From positions 1-6,651 of the forward strand of contig JABABY010000115.1 in assembly GCA_014237955.1 (NCBI GenBank): a stretch of DNA of 6,651 nt, read 5' to 3'. The translations under genes and the position numbers were made by a program. Shown piece by piece: positions 1-5,616 of this stretch; the first letter of the stretch is position 1; each line of letters begins with the position of its first letter. A model generated the notes under the pieces. It did not search any database and had not been told where the DNA came from. It was given only the letters and a program-made list of their open reading frames with translations. The stretch comes from Planctomycetota bacterium (GTDB lineage: Bacteria; Planctomycetota; Planctomycetia; Pirellulales; UBA7805).

Positions 1-708
1 GGGCCTGATCCTGCAAACGGCAGGCAACGCTATGAACTGCCAGGCCTGGTTTGGAAGCAAAAATCGCCACGGATGCGAACCTTGACGCGAAAGCGATGGC
101 AGCCTCGCACCGAAACGGTCGAGGTTCCGGAGACCACCTACCAGCGCGTGGTGACCAATGTCAAAGTTCCGACCCAGGTAGGTGAGTGGGTAAGCGAGGA
201 AGAAATCCGTCAGGTTTGTGTCTGTGTCTGCAAAATGGTAACCGAAGAGTGTGTGCGCACAGTCCCTTACACAACTTGCCGTCAGGTGATTGAAAAAGTT
301 GACAACAGGGTGACGATTCCTGTCTGCAAATACATCCGAGAGGAGCAGGTTCGCAAGATACCCTGCACCTATTCTCGGCTTGTGTACGAACAACGGGTAC
401 AGCAGGTTCCAGTTCGGGTCTGCAAAATGGTCCCTGTGCGGAAAACCATTCTCGTTCCACGATATCTCCAGACATTGGTCCCAAACAAAACAAAGCGATG
501 TATCCCTCGCACTGTGGTTCTCCAGGTGCCGGTCCTCCGGAACGCCAAACAACTCGCTGAGAAAGGTGAGAATTCAAGGGCTCCAAGCGTCAAAAATGCA
601 TCGCCAGCAGAGAGCAAGCGATCGCTACCTGATGGATTTCCCAGACCTATCTTGCCTTCGGCCAACCGGATAGCCCGACAGTGGGCGCAGAAAGATTGGC
701 TCAGTTAG
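1..708 (+). CDS. Planctomycete YTV-type cysteine/valine-rich repeat protein, C-terminal part (5' end outside window)
   Basis: The reading frame is open from base 1 to the TAG at 706-708, so the start lies upstream; the ATG at 73 is internal, because the 24 codons before it (ending LPGLVWKQKSPR) read as the same protein. The sequence is Val, Arg, Pro and Cys rich. Its core is a 32-residue repeat of the form CKxVxEExVRxVPxTxxRxVxE..V..VPV, with CKM, CKY and CKM at codons starting at 229, 325 and 421. The short basic tail from about base 540 lacks the repeat. This matches the planctomycete proteins annotated with the YTV domain, known from Rhodopirellula-type genomes and thought to belong to the proteinaceous, disulfide-rich cell wall; wall location is inference here, since no signal peptide is in the window. 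The next gene lies on the other strand, so this is the end of its transcription unit. Family call fairly sure; function unknown. Confidence 0.85.
   Translation, partial: GPDPANGRQRYELPGLVWKQKSPRMRTLTRKRWQPRTETVEVPETTYQRVVTNVKVPTQVGEWVSEEEIRQVCVCVCKMVTEECVRTVPYTTCRQVIEKVDNRVTIPVCKYIREEQVRKIPCTYSRLVYEQRVQQVPVRVCKMVPVRKTILVPRYLQTLVPNKTKRCIPRTVVLQVPVLRNAKQLAEKGENSRAPSVKNASPAESKRSLPDGFPRPILPSANRIARQWAQKDWLS
229..516 (+). repeat. Three tandem 32-residue (96-base) protein repeats inside the YTV-type gene
   Basis: Units begin at the TGC codons at 229, 325 and 421. The first two are full units (CKMVTEECVRTVP..., CKYIREEQVRKIP...); the third (CKMVPVRKTILVP...) drifts from the pattern after about ten residues. 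The spacing is exactly 96 bases, but the DNA copies differ a lot, so these are old repeats kept at protein level. An earlier, more diverged unit seems to precede them (TEVP.TTYQRV type, from about base 115). Confidence 0.8.
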
Positions 709-882
709 GCACGGGCGTAGATATGCCTGAGAACCACAGGTCTCTTCAAAGGCGCTTTTCATCCTATTGTGCATCGCTTTATGCATCGATGAAATGTGCT
801 TTCAATGCTGGCATGAATCCTGCAGTGACAATCAGCTTGGTGTAGCCTCCGCTGCGCATATTTTCTATGATTGCCGCACCCG

Positions 883-910
883 TGGCCGGCCTATTATAAA
901 CGGCCGGTCA
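883..910. terminator. GC-rich hairpin at the 3' end of the zinc-ribbon gene, possible terminator
   Basis: CCGGCC at 886-891 pairs with GGCCGG at 902-907 around a 10-base AT-rich loop; read on the + strand it extends to nine pairs with one G-U. It overlaps the last codons and stop of the minus-strand gene (stop at 894-896). No T-run follows on either strand, so it is not a classical Rho-independent terminator. It could serve both converging genes. Confidence 0.35.
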
Positions 911-1160
911 AAAAGACTATAAGACAAACCAGAAGAAGGAGTACCAACGCAGTCCACCACCAAAGGCCGCGCAACGAATAATTGTGGGTGATGTAATTTC
1001 CGCAAATCGGACACTGTTCAGCATCCTCGTACACCTCTGCGTTGCAAATAGGACAAGGGTGGGTTTGCGATGGGTCGTCATCGCACCAGTCATCGGATCC
1101 TTCCACCTCATCTGGATATTCATCGTCCGTGAGTTGGTCCGCATCTTCAAAATTTTCCAT
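894..1160 (-). CDS. Small acidic zinc-ribbon protein with C-terminal transmembrane segment
   Basis: The protein is 88 residues. Residues 1-30 are strongly acidic (many Asp/Glu). Two CPxC knuckles follow, Cys36/Cys39 (CPIC) and Cys50/Cys53 (CPICG), 10 residues apart, which makes a single zinc-ribbon-type site with the inter-knuckle sequence NAEVYEDAEQ. Residues about 66-85 (GLWWWTALVLLLLVCLIVFL) form one membrane helix near the end, so the ribbon probably faces the cytoplasm in a tail-anchored layout (inference). Similar short proteins with a ...YEDAxxCPxCGxYI motif and one membrane helix are, as I recall, common conserved hypotheticals in Planctomycetes; the role is unknown. A GTG directly precedes the ATG (adding one residue, end 1163); I chose ATG, with a weak GGGA about nine bases upstream. 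It is divergent from the LysM gene across about 114 bases, where promoters for both should lie. Real gene fairly sure; function not assignable. Confidence 0.8.
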   Translation of the reverse strand: MENFEDADQLTDDEYPDEVEGSDDWCDDDPSQTHPCPICNAEVYEDAEQCPICGNYITHNYSLRGLWWWTALVLLLLVCLIVFLTGRL

Positions 1161-1208
1161 CACTCAAATTCCCGAGAGGCATATCGTGTAGTCAGGCTAC
1201 CGTCGAAA

Positions 1209-1224
1209 TCTTGAAACATCAAGA
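1209..1224. promoter_or_regulatory. Short inverted repeat between the divergent genes, possible operator or leader hairpin
   Basis: TCTTGA at 1209-1214 and TCAAGA at 1219-1224 are exact inverted copies around AACA. The element sits in the only divergent intergenic region of the window, about 50 bases before each start. Six-base arms can arise by chance, and no clear -35/-10 pair was found next to it. Confidence 0.2.
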
Positions 1225-1261
1225 ACGACGGATGATGTTGATGCTCACGAATGATTTCGTC

Positions 1262-1268
1262 AAGGAGG
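1262..1268 (+). promoter_or_regulatory. Strong Shine-Dalgarno that fixes a GTG start at 1275
   Basis: AAGGAGG at 1262-1268 is an almost complete anti-16S match, six bases before GTG at 1275. An in-frame ATG at 1251 lies upstream of this site, so starting there would translate the ribosome binding site itself (as SRR). The GTG start also puts the membrane segment right at the N-terminus. Confidence 0.85.
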
Positions 1269-1274
1269 ACGAAC

Positions 1275-2624
1275 GTGAATACGCTCAAAACGATGGTGGT
1301 ACTCGCTATTTTGGGCATCGTGGGCTACGGCCTCTACATCGGACTCAATAATGGCTTTCAGTTCCAGAGCGGCCCGACGGAAACACCGGACTGGCTCACG
1401 AAAGAAATGGGGCAAAGTCCCGGGACGATTCAGGCAGGTGATGGAATGCCCCAGGTCGGCCTCGAAATCCCCCAGGTCGGTCTCGGACAAACGCAAGGTT
1501 TGCCACAGCAGAACTCCACAAAACCATCCGAGGGCGGACTGCCAAATCCGGACTCCAGCACCGGGAAGATTCCTGTAGCCTCCTATCCTCCAGTAGCCTC
1601 TCTCGCACCGAATGGCCCCAACAATTCCCTCGCAGAAAAACCGCACCAACCAAGACCTACTCCACCTGACCATGTCAAGTTGCCCGCCAGCAGGCGAAAA
1701 GGATCTGAGCCAATCCCATCTCCAGGGGGAGTACCGGTCGCCGCAGTCAATCAGAGTACTCCCGGAACCGTCGCACAAACTGAGAATCCCACAACTCCAG
1801 TCAGAACGGTCCCGACATCTCCCAAGTCAGAAAATTCCGGTGTCATTCCTCCGGTAGCACCTGTACCGCCGGTTTCGAGTCCGGTCGTCTCCCCACCAAT
1901 TCAAAATCTCGGAAACCGTTCCAACACCGCGTTTGAAGCGGCGATATCTTCCGCTAAGAATCAACTCCAGCAAGGACAGATGGCAACCGCTCTGTTGACC
2001 TTGTCGATCTGGTACGAGGATCCCCGCATCCAACCAGACCAGCACGAAGAACTTACTGGTCTTTTAGACCGTATTGCGGGCACCGTTATTTATTCACAAA
2101 AGCACCTGATCGAGCCGCCCCACCGCGTCCAAACAGGGGAAACCATCGAAACGATCGCCAAATCACACAAGATCCCCGAAGGCCTGCTCATCAAAATCAA
2201 TCAAATTCAGGATCCTGCAGCCATCTCCCCTGGGCAGGAATTGAAAGTTGTCCGCGGACCCTTCAACGCAACGATTAACAGCAAAAAGCGTGAGTTGACT
2301 TTATGGCTCGGTGGCCGTTATGCAGGCCGCTTCGAGTTGAACCTGGGACCCGAATTTGAACAAATTGTCGGTCCCTTTGTGGTCTTGGATAAAACCCGGT
2401 CTCACGCCAGCCACCAGAATCAACCTTGGATTAGGTTGGGTCCCGGCTATGGCGCAGGAACCGGAACTGTGACCACTGGGCCACAACTTGGCATTGCAGG
2501 AATCGCCAACGTCGCACAGGCACCTACGGTGGATCAACCGGGACGGATTGGTGTCTCGACCCGTGATGCGGACGACCTCCACGACATCCTTTCCCGTGGT
2601 TCAAAAATTACCATCCAACGGTAG
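1275..2624 (+). CDS. Membrane-anchored LysM protein with a catalytically degenerate L,D-transpeptidase (YkuD-like) domain
   Basis: 449 residues from the GTG at 1275. Residues 6-24 (TMVVLAILGIVGYGLYIGL) are an uncleaved-looking N-terminal membrane anchor. Residues about 30-212 are a Pro/Ser/Thr/Asn-rich, low-complexity spacer suited to crossing the envelope. Residues 218-272 are helical (NQLQQGQMATALLTLSIWYEDPR), tetratricopeptide-like. Residues 283-326 form a LysM glycan-binding domain (HRVQTGETIETIAKSHKIP...INQI...PGQELKVV). Residues 329-449 look like a YkuD domain (GPFNATINSKKRELTLWLGGRYAG, ending DDLHDILSRGSKITI). The active site is missing: the HG motif reads LGIAGI and the expected SHGCIR reads PGRIGV, with no Cys anywhere in the domain. 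It therefore probably binds peptidoglycan or another glycan without crosslinking it (inference). The domain order matches LysM proteins I recognise from Planctomycetes. A small in-frame repeat, PQVGL twice, lies in the spacer. Confidence 0.85.
   Translation: MNTLKTMVVLAILGIVGYGLYIGLNNGFQFQSGPTETPDWLTKEMGQSPGTIQAGDGMPQVGLEIPQVGLGQTQGLPQQNSTKPSEGGLPNPDSSTGKIPVASYPPVASLAPNGPNNSLAEKPHQPRPTPPDHVKLPASRRKGSEPIPSPGGVPVAAVNQSTPGTVAQTENPTTPVRTVPTSPKSENSGVIPPVAPVPPVSSPVVSPPIQNLGNRSNTAFEAAISSAKNQLQQGQMATALLTLSIWYEDPRIQPDQHEELTGLLDRIAGTVIYSQKHLIEPPHRVQTGETIETIAKSHKIPEGLLIKINQIQDPAAISPGQELKVVRGPFNATINSKKRELTLWLGGRYAGRFELNLGPEFEQIVGPFVVLDKTRSHASHQNQPWIRLGPGYGAGTGTVTTGPQLGIAGIANVAQAPTVDQPGRIGVSTRDADDLHDILSRGSKITIQR
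1449..1489 (+). repeat. Two-copy 21-base repeat in the spacer of the LysM protein gene
   Basis: CCCCAGGTCGGCCTCG at 1449 recurs 21 bases later with one change in the compared stretch, coding MPQVGLE then IPQVGLG. It is in phase with the reading frame and probably arose by slippage in the low-complexity spacer. Confidence 0.5.
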
Positions 2625-2630
2625 GATCTT

Positions 2631-2651
2631 CGGTCCCTCATGGGGGGGCCG
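2631..2651 (+). terminator. Hairpin after the LysM gene, weak terminator candidate
   Basis: CGGTCCC at 2631-2637 pairs with GGGGCCG at 2645-2651 (seven pairs, one G-U), six bases after the stop codon. Only a short ATTTG follows, not a full T-run. A second hairpin, GCAACG at 2656-2661 with CGTTGC at 2670-2675, comes right after. Position favours a 3'-end role. Confidence 0.4.
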
Positions 2652-2832
2652 ATTTGCAACGTTCCTGCCCGTTGCTCATGGCACCTTCTGTGGTGTACAT
2701 TTGGACGCACAGATTCTAGAGTGCCTATCTAGTCACCTCGGAGTCAGCCGTTAGAATATGCGTCATCCCAAACCCCCACTCCACGTCTTTGTTGCTCCTT
2801 TTTTCACGCTCAACCACAGACTCTGGTACTCC

Positions 2833-2837
2833 GAGGA
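2833..2837 (+). promoter_or_regulatory. Shine-Dalgarno supporting the GTG start of pyrE
   Basis: GAGGA lies nine bases before GTG at 2847. The ATG at 2851 is out of frame with the PyrE protein, so GTG is the natural start despite the nearby ATG. Confidence 0.65.
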
Positions 2838-2846
2838 CCCATCGCA

Positions 2847-3407
2847 GTGTATGACCCCGAAGCCCTGAAGGAACTCGTTCGAGACAAAGCCCTCAAGTTT
2901 GGAGACTTCACACTGGTCTCCGGTAGAAAAGCGACGTATTACCTCGACGGAAAGCAGGTCACGCTTGATGCCGCCGGTGCCCGTCTGGTTGGAGCCGGGA
3001 TTTTGGAAAGAATCACCGACACACTCCCTGATGCCGTGGGGGGCATGTCGATTGGTGCTGATCCAATTACAGCTGCCATTCTGACTCTCGCGGGTACCAA
3101 CAATCTCCCTCTCAAGGGTTTCATGGTCCGTAAAGAAGCTAAAGAACACGGCCTGAAGCGATATATTGAGGGACCCGTTACACCCGGAGATCGGGTTGTC
3201 ATTGTTGAGGATGTGGTCACAACCGGACGGTCCTCGCTCCTAGCAATTGAAAGAGCGGAAACCTTTGGCTTAATCGTCCAGGAGGTAGTTGCAATCATCG
3301 ATCGCCTCGAGGGTGGTGAGAATGCTTTTCGGGAAAAGGGGATCCCGTTCCAAAGCCTATTGACGATACGTGATTTTGGGATCGAGCCTGCTGTGGCCTC
3401 CAACTGA
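2847..3407 (+). CDS. pyrE: Orotate phosphoribosyltransferase
   Basis: PyrE joins orotate to PRPP to give OMP and pyrophosphate in cytoplasmic de novo UMP synthesis. The 186-residue product fits the usual 180-215. Visible motifs: FTLVSGRKATYYLD at 21-34, near the N-terminus as in other PyrE; SIGADPITAAI at 68-78; the mobile catalytic loop with VRKEAKEHG at 94-102; and the type I phosphoribosyltransferase PRPP loop VVIVEDVVTTGRSS at 117-130, with the acidic pair Glu121-Asp122. All expected key segments are present, so it should be active. The start is GTG with MYDPEAL following. No other pyr gene is next to it: the preceding gene is 222 bases away and the next about 156, so it is probably transcribed on its own. 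An 8-base inverted repeat begins just after the stop. No attenuator-like leader with a T-run was seen. Confidence 0.95.
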   Translation: MYDPEALKELVRDKALKFGDFTLVSGRKATYYLDGKQVTLDAAGARLVGAGILERITDTLPDAVGGMSIGADPITAAILTLAGTNNLPLKGFMVRKEAKEHGLKRYIEGPVTPGDRVVIVEDVVTTGRSSLLAIERAETFGLIVQEVVAIIDRLEGGENAFREKGIPFQSLLTIRDFGIEPAVASN

Positions 3408-3409
3408 CC

Positions 3410-3479
3410 GGCGCTTCTTTGGTGCCCTTCTATAGTCCATTCTCCGCCGTATTGGCAACTGTTTGTCATGTGAAGCGCC
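3410..3479. repeat. Perfect 8-base inverted repeat spanning the gap after pyrE
   Basis: GGCGCTTC at 3410-3417 and GAAGCGCC at 3472-3479 are exact inverted copies 54 bases apart. The first arm starts three bases after the pyrE stop. The loop is long and no T-run follows, so a simple terminator is unlikely; it may be the base of a longer RNA fold or chance. Confidence 0.3.
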
Positions 3480-3563
3480 AGCGTTTGCCGATACATAGAA
3501 GTGCGCAAGAGCCACTCCTTCCTCACCTCACAAAACGCCAGTCTCTCAAACAATGTGTGCGTC

Positions 3564-4253
3564 ATGGAAACATCCCTTCATCGTGACCTTAAACTTCATT
3601 ATGCAGACGAGCAAACACGTCTGGAAGTTCAGGTAGACAATTTTCGAATCGATGCTCTTGCGGGAGACTGGTTGGTGGAAATCCAGCACAGCTCACTATC
3701 TGCCATCCGCGCCAAGGTCAAAAAGCTACTGAAGAAGCATCAGGTTCTCATCGTCAAGCCTCTTGTGCAAACCAAACAACTGATCAAGCGTGCAAAGAAA
3801 GGTGGACGCGTGATCGATCGCCGTAAAAGTCCCAAACGGGCTGGCTGGCTCGATATTTTTGAAGAGTTGCTTTATTTCACTCACGTCTTTCCACACCCTC
3901 AATTAGCCATTGAAATAGTGATGGTGGATGCTGAGGAATGGCGATATCCCGGACATGGTCGCCGGCGCCGTTGGCGAAAAAATGACTTCATCGTGGAAGA
4001 CCAGAAACTGGTTGAAGTCCACGCTGCCATCCGAATACAGAATGGCACGGACTTGTGGCAACTGCTCGGCAAACTAGACCTGCCACAACCATTTCATACC
4101 GGAGACCTTGCTGACCAACTCGGGATCGATCGCACAACAGCACAGCGAATCGCCTATGTGCTTCGGAATACATCCGCTATCCAGCAAGTCGGAAAAAAGG
4201 GGAACGCACTTTTGTACGCCCACACCGTACAACCGCCCGCAGAAGTCGCCTGA
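3564..4253 (+). CDS. Uncharacterised protein with PD-(D/E)XK nuclease-like core and winged-helix-like C-terminus
   Basis: 229 residues from the ATG at 3564. The frame is open further upstream (GTG at 3501 or 3555), but those extra residues look non-conserved and no start has a good Shine-Dalgarno. Residues 18-66 read as a restriction-nuclease-like core: Glu21 (RLEVQV), Asp30 (FRIDAL) and Glu39-Ile-Gln41 (WLVEIQHSS), followed by helix AIRAKVKKLLKKHQ and strand VLIVKPL. The E-x-Q in place of E-x-K, followed by S, resembles the CoiA-type nuclease motif. Next come a basic linker (77-92), a middle region with EEWRYPGHGRRRRWRKND at 124-141, and at 176-220 a winged-helix-like segment (FHTGDLADQLGI...AQRIAYVLRNTSAI..VGKKGNALLY). 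A DNA- or RNA-acting role is inference. I believe similar conserved hypotheticals occur across Planctomycetes, but cannot confirm it. It stands alone between pyrE and fabH. Real gene very likely; function unknown. Confidence 0.75.
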   Translation: METSLHRDLKLHYADEQTRLEVQVDNFRIDALAGDWLVEIQHSSLSAIRAKVKKLLKKHQVLIVKPLVQTKQLIKRAKKGGRVIDRRKSPKRAGWLDIFEELLYFTHVFPHPQLAIEIVMVDAEEWRYPGHGRRRRWRKNDFIVEDQKLVEVHAAIRIQNGTDLWQLLGKLDLPQPFHTGDLADQLGIDRTTAQRIAYVLRNTSAIQQVGKKGNALLYAHTVQPPAEVA

Positions 4254-4298
4254 ACAGGCCGACTCAGGAAGCTCCGGGGTTGGGGAATATCGATGTGT

Positions 4299-4354
4299 CG
4301 TAATGAGTGATTACGGAGGCCCCAAACGTTCCCTGCTTGGGCTTGTGAAAGCCC
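4299..4354 (+). promoter_or_regulatory. Two hairpins in the gap before fabH, possible leader structure or terminator of the preceding gene
   Basis: CGTAAT at 4299-4304 pairs with ATTACG at 4310-4315 (loop GAGTG), and GGGCTT at 4339-4344 pairs with AAGCCC at 4349-4354 (loop GTGA). They occupy the middle of the 200-base gap between a finished gene and fabH. Neither has a T-run. They could end the upstream transcript or form part of a fabH leader. Confidence 0.3.
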
Positions 4355-4453
4355 CTGGAAAGGCTTAATCTTGTTGGAACTTTTCGAGCCACTACGGTCG
4401 GTTTTCGTAATCGCTCACAAGGCGAGAACATCTGAAAACACTTTTGGAAAACA

Positions 4454-5473
4454 ATGTCCGAGAAATTGATAGAAACTCGTCATTCAAGACTCTGTCACCT
4501 TCCAGGAGTTCGTGTTATTTCGACCGGAAGTTATGTACCGGAAAATATTATTCGTAATGAAGATCTTGCATCGCTCGGTTACGATGCCGATTGGATCATC
4601 CAACGCACCGGCATCCGCGAACGACGACACGCCCCACCGGAAATGGCCACGAGCGATATGGCTGTCATTGCTGCCCAACGCTGTCTTGAAAACTCTGGTC
4701 GCACTGCGGACGAAGTCGATCTGGTGGTCCTGGGAACATTTACTGCGGACCTGCCGATGCCGGCGACCGCATGCCAGATACAAGATCGACTGGGCATCAC
4801 CGGACCTGCATTCGATCTGCAGGCTGCCTGTGCAGGTTTTATCTACAGTTTGATTACGGGTATGCAGTTTGTGGCATGCGGTACAAGCAAGCTGGCACTA
4901 CTCCTGGGTGCCGATACCAATTCCCGGGTTGCCAACCCCGCAGACAAAAAAACATATCCGCTTTTTGGGGACGGCGCTGGGGCAGTATTGGTTGAAGCGG
5001 GATCAAAGGATCAAGGACTGATGGCCTATACGCTCGGGGCTGACGGATCGGGACACGATCTGCTCTGCATCAAAATGGGCGGCTCGGCTCAACCGGTCAA
5101 CGATTCCGGCGTTTCAGACGACCTACATTTCATGCATATGGATGGTCGTCCGGTTTTTAAATGGGCTGTTCGCCTGATTGAGTCCACAGTGCATGATGTG
5201 CTCAAAGAAACCAATCTTGGTATTGCGGATATTGACCTGATGATTTTACATCAGGCAAACTCTCGGATTATTGATGCTGCGGCCGAAAATCTTGGCATCT
5301 CGAAAGAAAAGTTACTGATCAATGTCGATCGCTACGGGAACACATCGGCAGCCAGTATTCCTTTGGCGCTCGACGAAGCCCATCAAGAAGGACGCATTCA
5401 CCCTGGTAGCCGCATTATTCTCTGCGGCTTTGGGGGTGGTCTTTCTTGGGGTACTGCCTTGCTGGTTTGGTAA
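4454..5473 (+). CDS. fabH: 3-oxoacyl-[acyl-carrier-protein] synthase III (beta-ketoacyl-ACP synthase III)
   Basis: FabH condenses acetyl-CoA (or another short acyl-CoA) with malonyl-ACP to start type II fatty-acid synthesis in the cytoplasm. The 339-residue protein shows the thiolase-fold family features: GVRVISTGSYVPE at 18-30, WIIQRTGIRERR at 47-58, nucleophile Cys126 in QAACAGF, FGDGAGAVL at 171-179, His266 in LHQAN, Asn296 in GNTSAAS and the C-terminal GFGGGLSWG at 325-333. The Cys-His-Asn triad is complete, so it should be active. It is about 20 residues longer than typical FabH, mainly because of a 17-residue N-terminal lead (MSEKLIETRHSRLCHLP); no other in-frame start fits. The Shine-Dalgarno is poor (GGAA, four bases before ATG). 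The usual plsX/rpmF/fabD neighbours are absent and both gaps are over 140 bases, so it is likely its own unit. A paralogous KAS III-like enzyme for another pathway is possible but less likely. Confidence 0.92.
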   Translation: MSEKLIETRHSRLCHLPGVRVISTGSYVPENIIRNEDLASLGYDADWIIQRTGIRERRHAPPEMATSDMAVIAAQRCLENSGRTADEVDLVVLGTFTADLPMPATACQIQDRLGITGPAFDLQAACAGFIYSLITGMQFVACGTSKLALLLGADTNSRVANPADKKTYPLFGDGAGAVLVEAGSKDQGLMAYTLGADGSGHDLLCIKMGGSAQPVNDSGVSDDLHFMHMDGRPVFKWAVRLIESTVHDVLKETNLGIADIDLMILHQANSRIIDAAAENLGISKEKLLINVDRYGNTSAASIPLALDEAHQEGRIHPGSRIILCGFGGGLSWGTALLVW

Positions 5474-5492
5474 GTGTCGACCACCTTCTCTT

Positions 5493-5531
5493 TCATTCGG
5501 TTTCCGGTAAGATACCGCCTTTCCCGAATGA
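5493..5531 (+). terminator. Two-part hairpin after fabH, possible 3'-end structure
   Basis: The outer stem TCATTCGG (5493-5500) with CCGAATGA (5524-5531) is eight perfect pairs. Inside it CGGTA (5505-5509) pairs with TACCG (5513-5517) around AGA, separated from the outer stem by an internal loop. It lies 20 bases after the fabH stop. No T-run follows, so termination by this element alone is unproven, but it is the most convincing fold in the window. Confidence 0.45.
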
Positions 5532-5616
5532 TCGTAGCGACTCATTGGGATTCGCAGCAACCCAAGCACACGGCTGCTCACACGCACTTACACAATCGAA
5601 CTTTGAATAGCGCACC

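Noticed and set aside
161..586. 141-codon minus-strand frame over the repeat gene
   Set aside because: Its Cys and Pro content mirrors the repeats on the other strand; no start signal and no recognisable domain.
771..791. CATCG/CGATG inverted repeat and GCATCG direct repeat in the gap after the first gene
   Set aside because: The arms are only five to six bases with a 10-base loop and no T-run; this is expected by chance.
1260..1778. 172-codon minus-strand frame over the LysM gene spacer
   Set aside because: It is antisense to the low-complexity spacer, has no motif, and the sense frame has a strong ribosome site and clear domains.
3452..3490. Possible sigma-70 promoter (TTGGCA) before the nuclease-like gene
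   Set aside because: No acceptable -10 box at 16-18 bases; planctomycete promoters are also poorly defined by the E. coli consensus.
2939..3565. 208-codon open frame on the minus strand over pyrE
   Set aside because: It lies opposite an unmistakable pyrE and its translation shows no domain; it is a shadow of the coding strand.
4108..4368. Open frame running from the nuclease-like gene into the gap before fabH
   Set aside because: It starts inside a gene in another frame; its composition is arbitrary and it has no ribosome site, so the gap is treated as non-coding.
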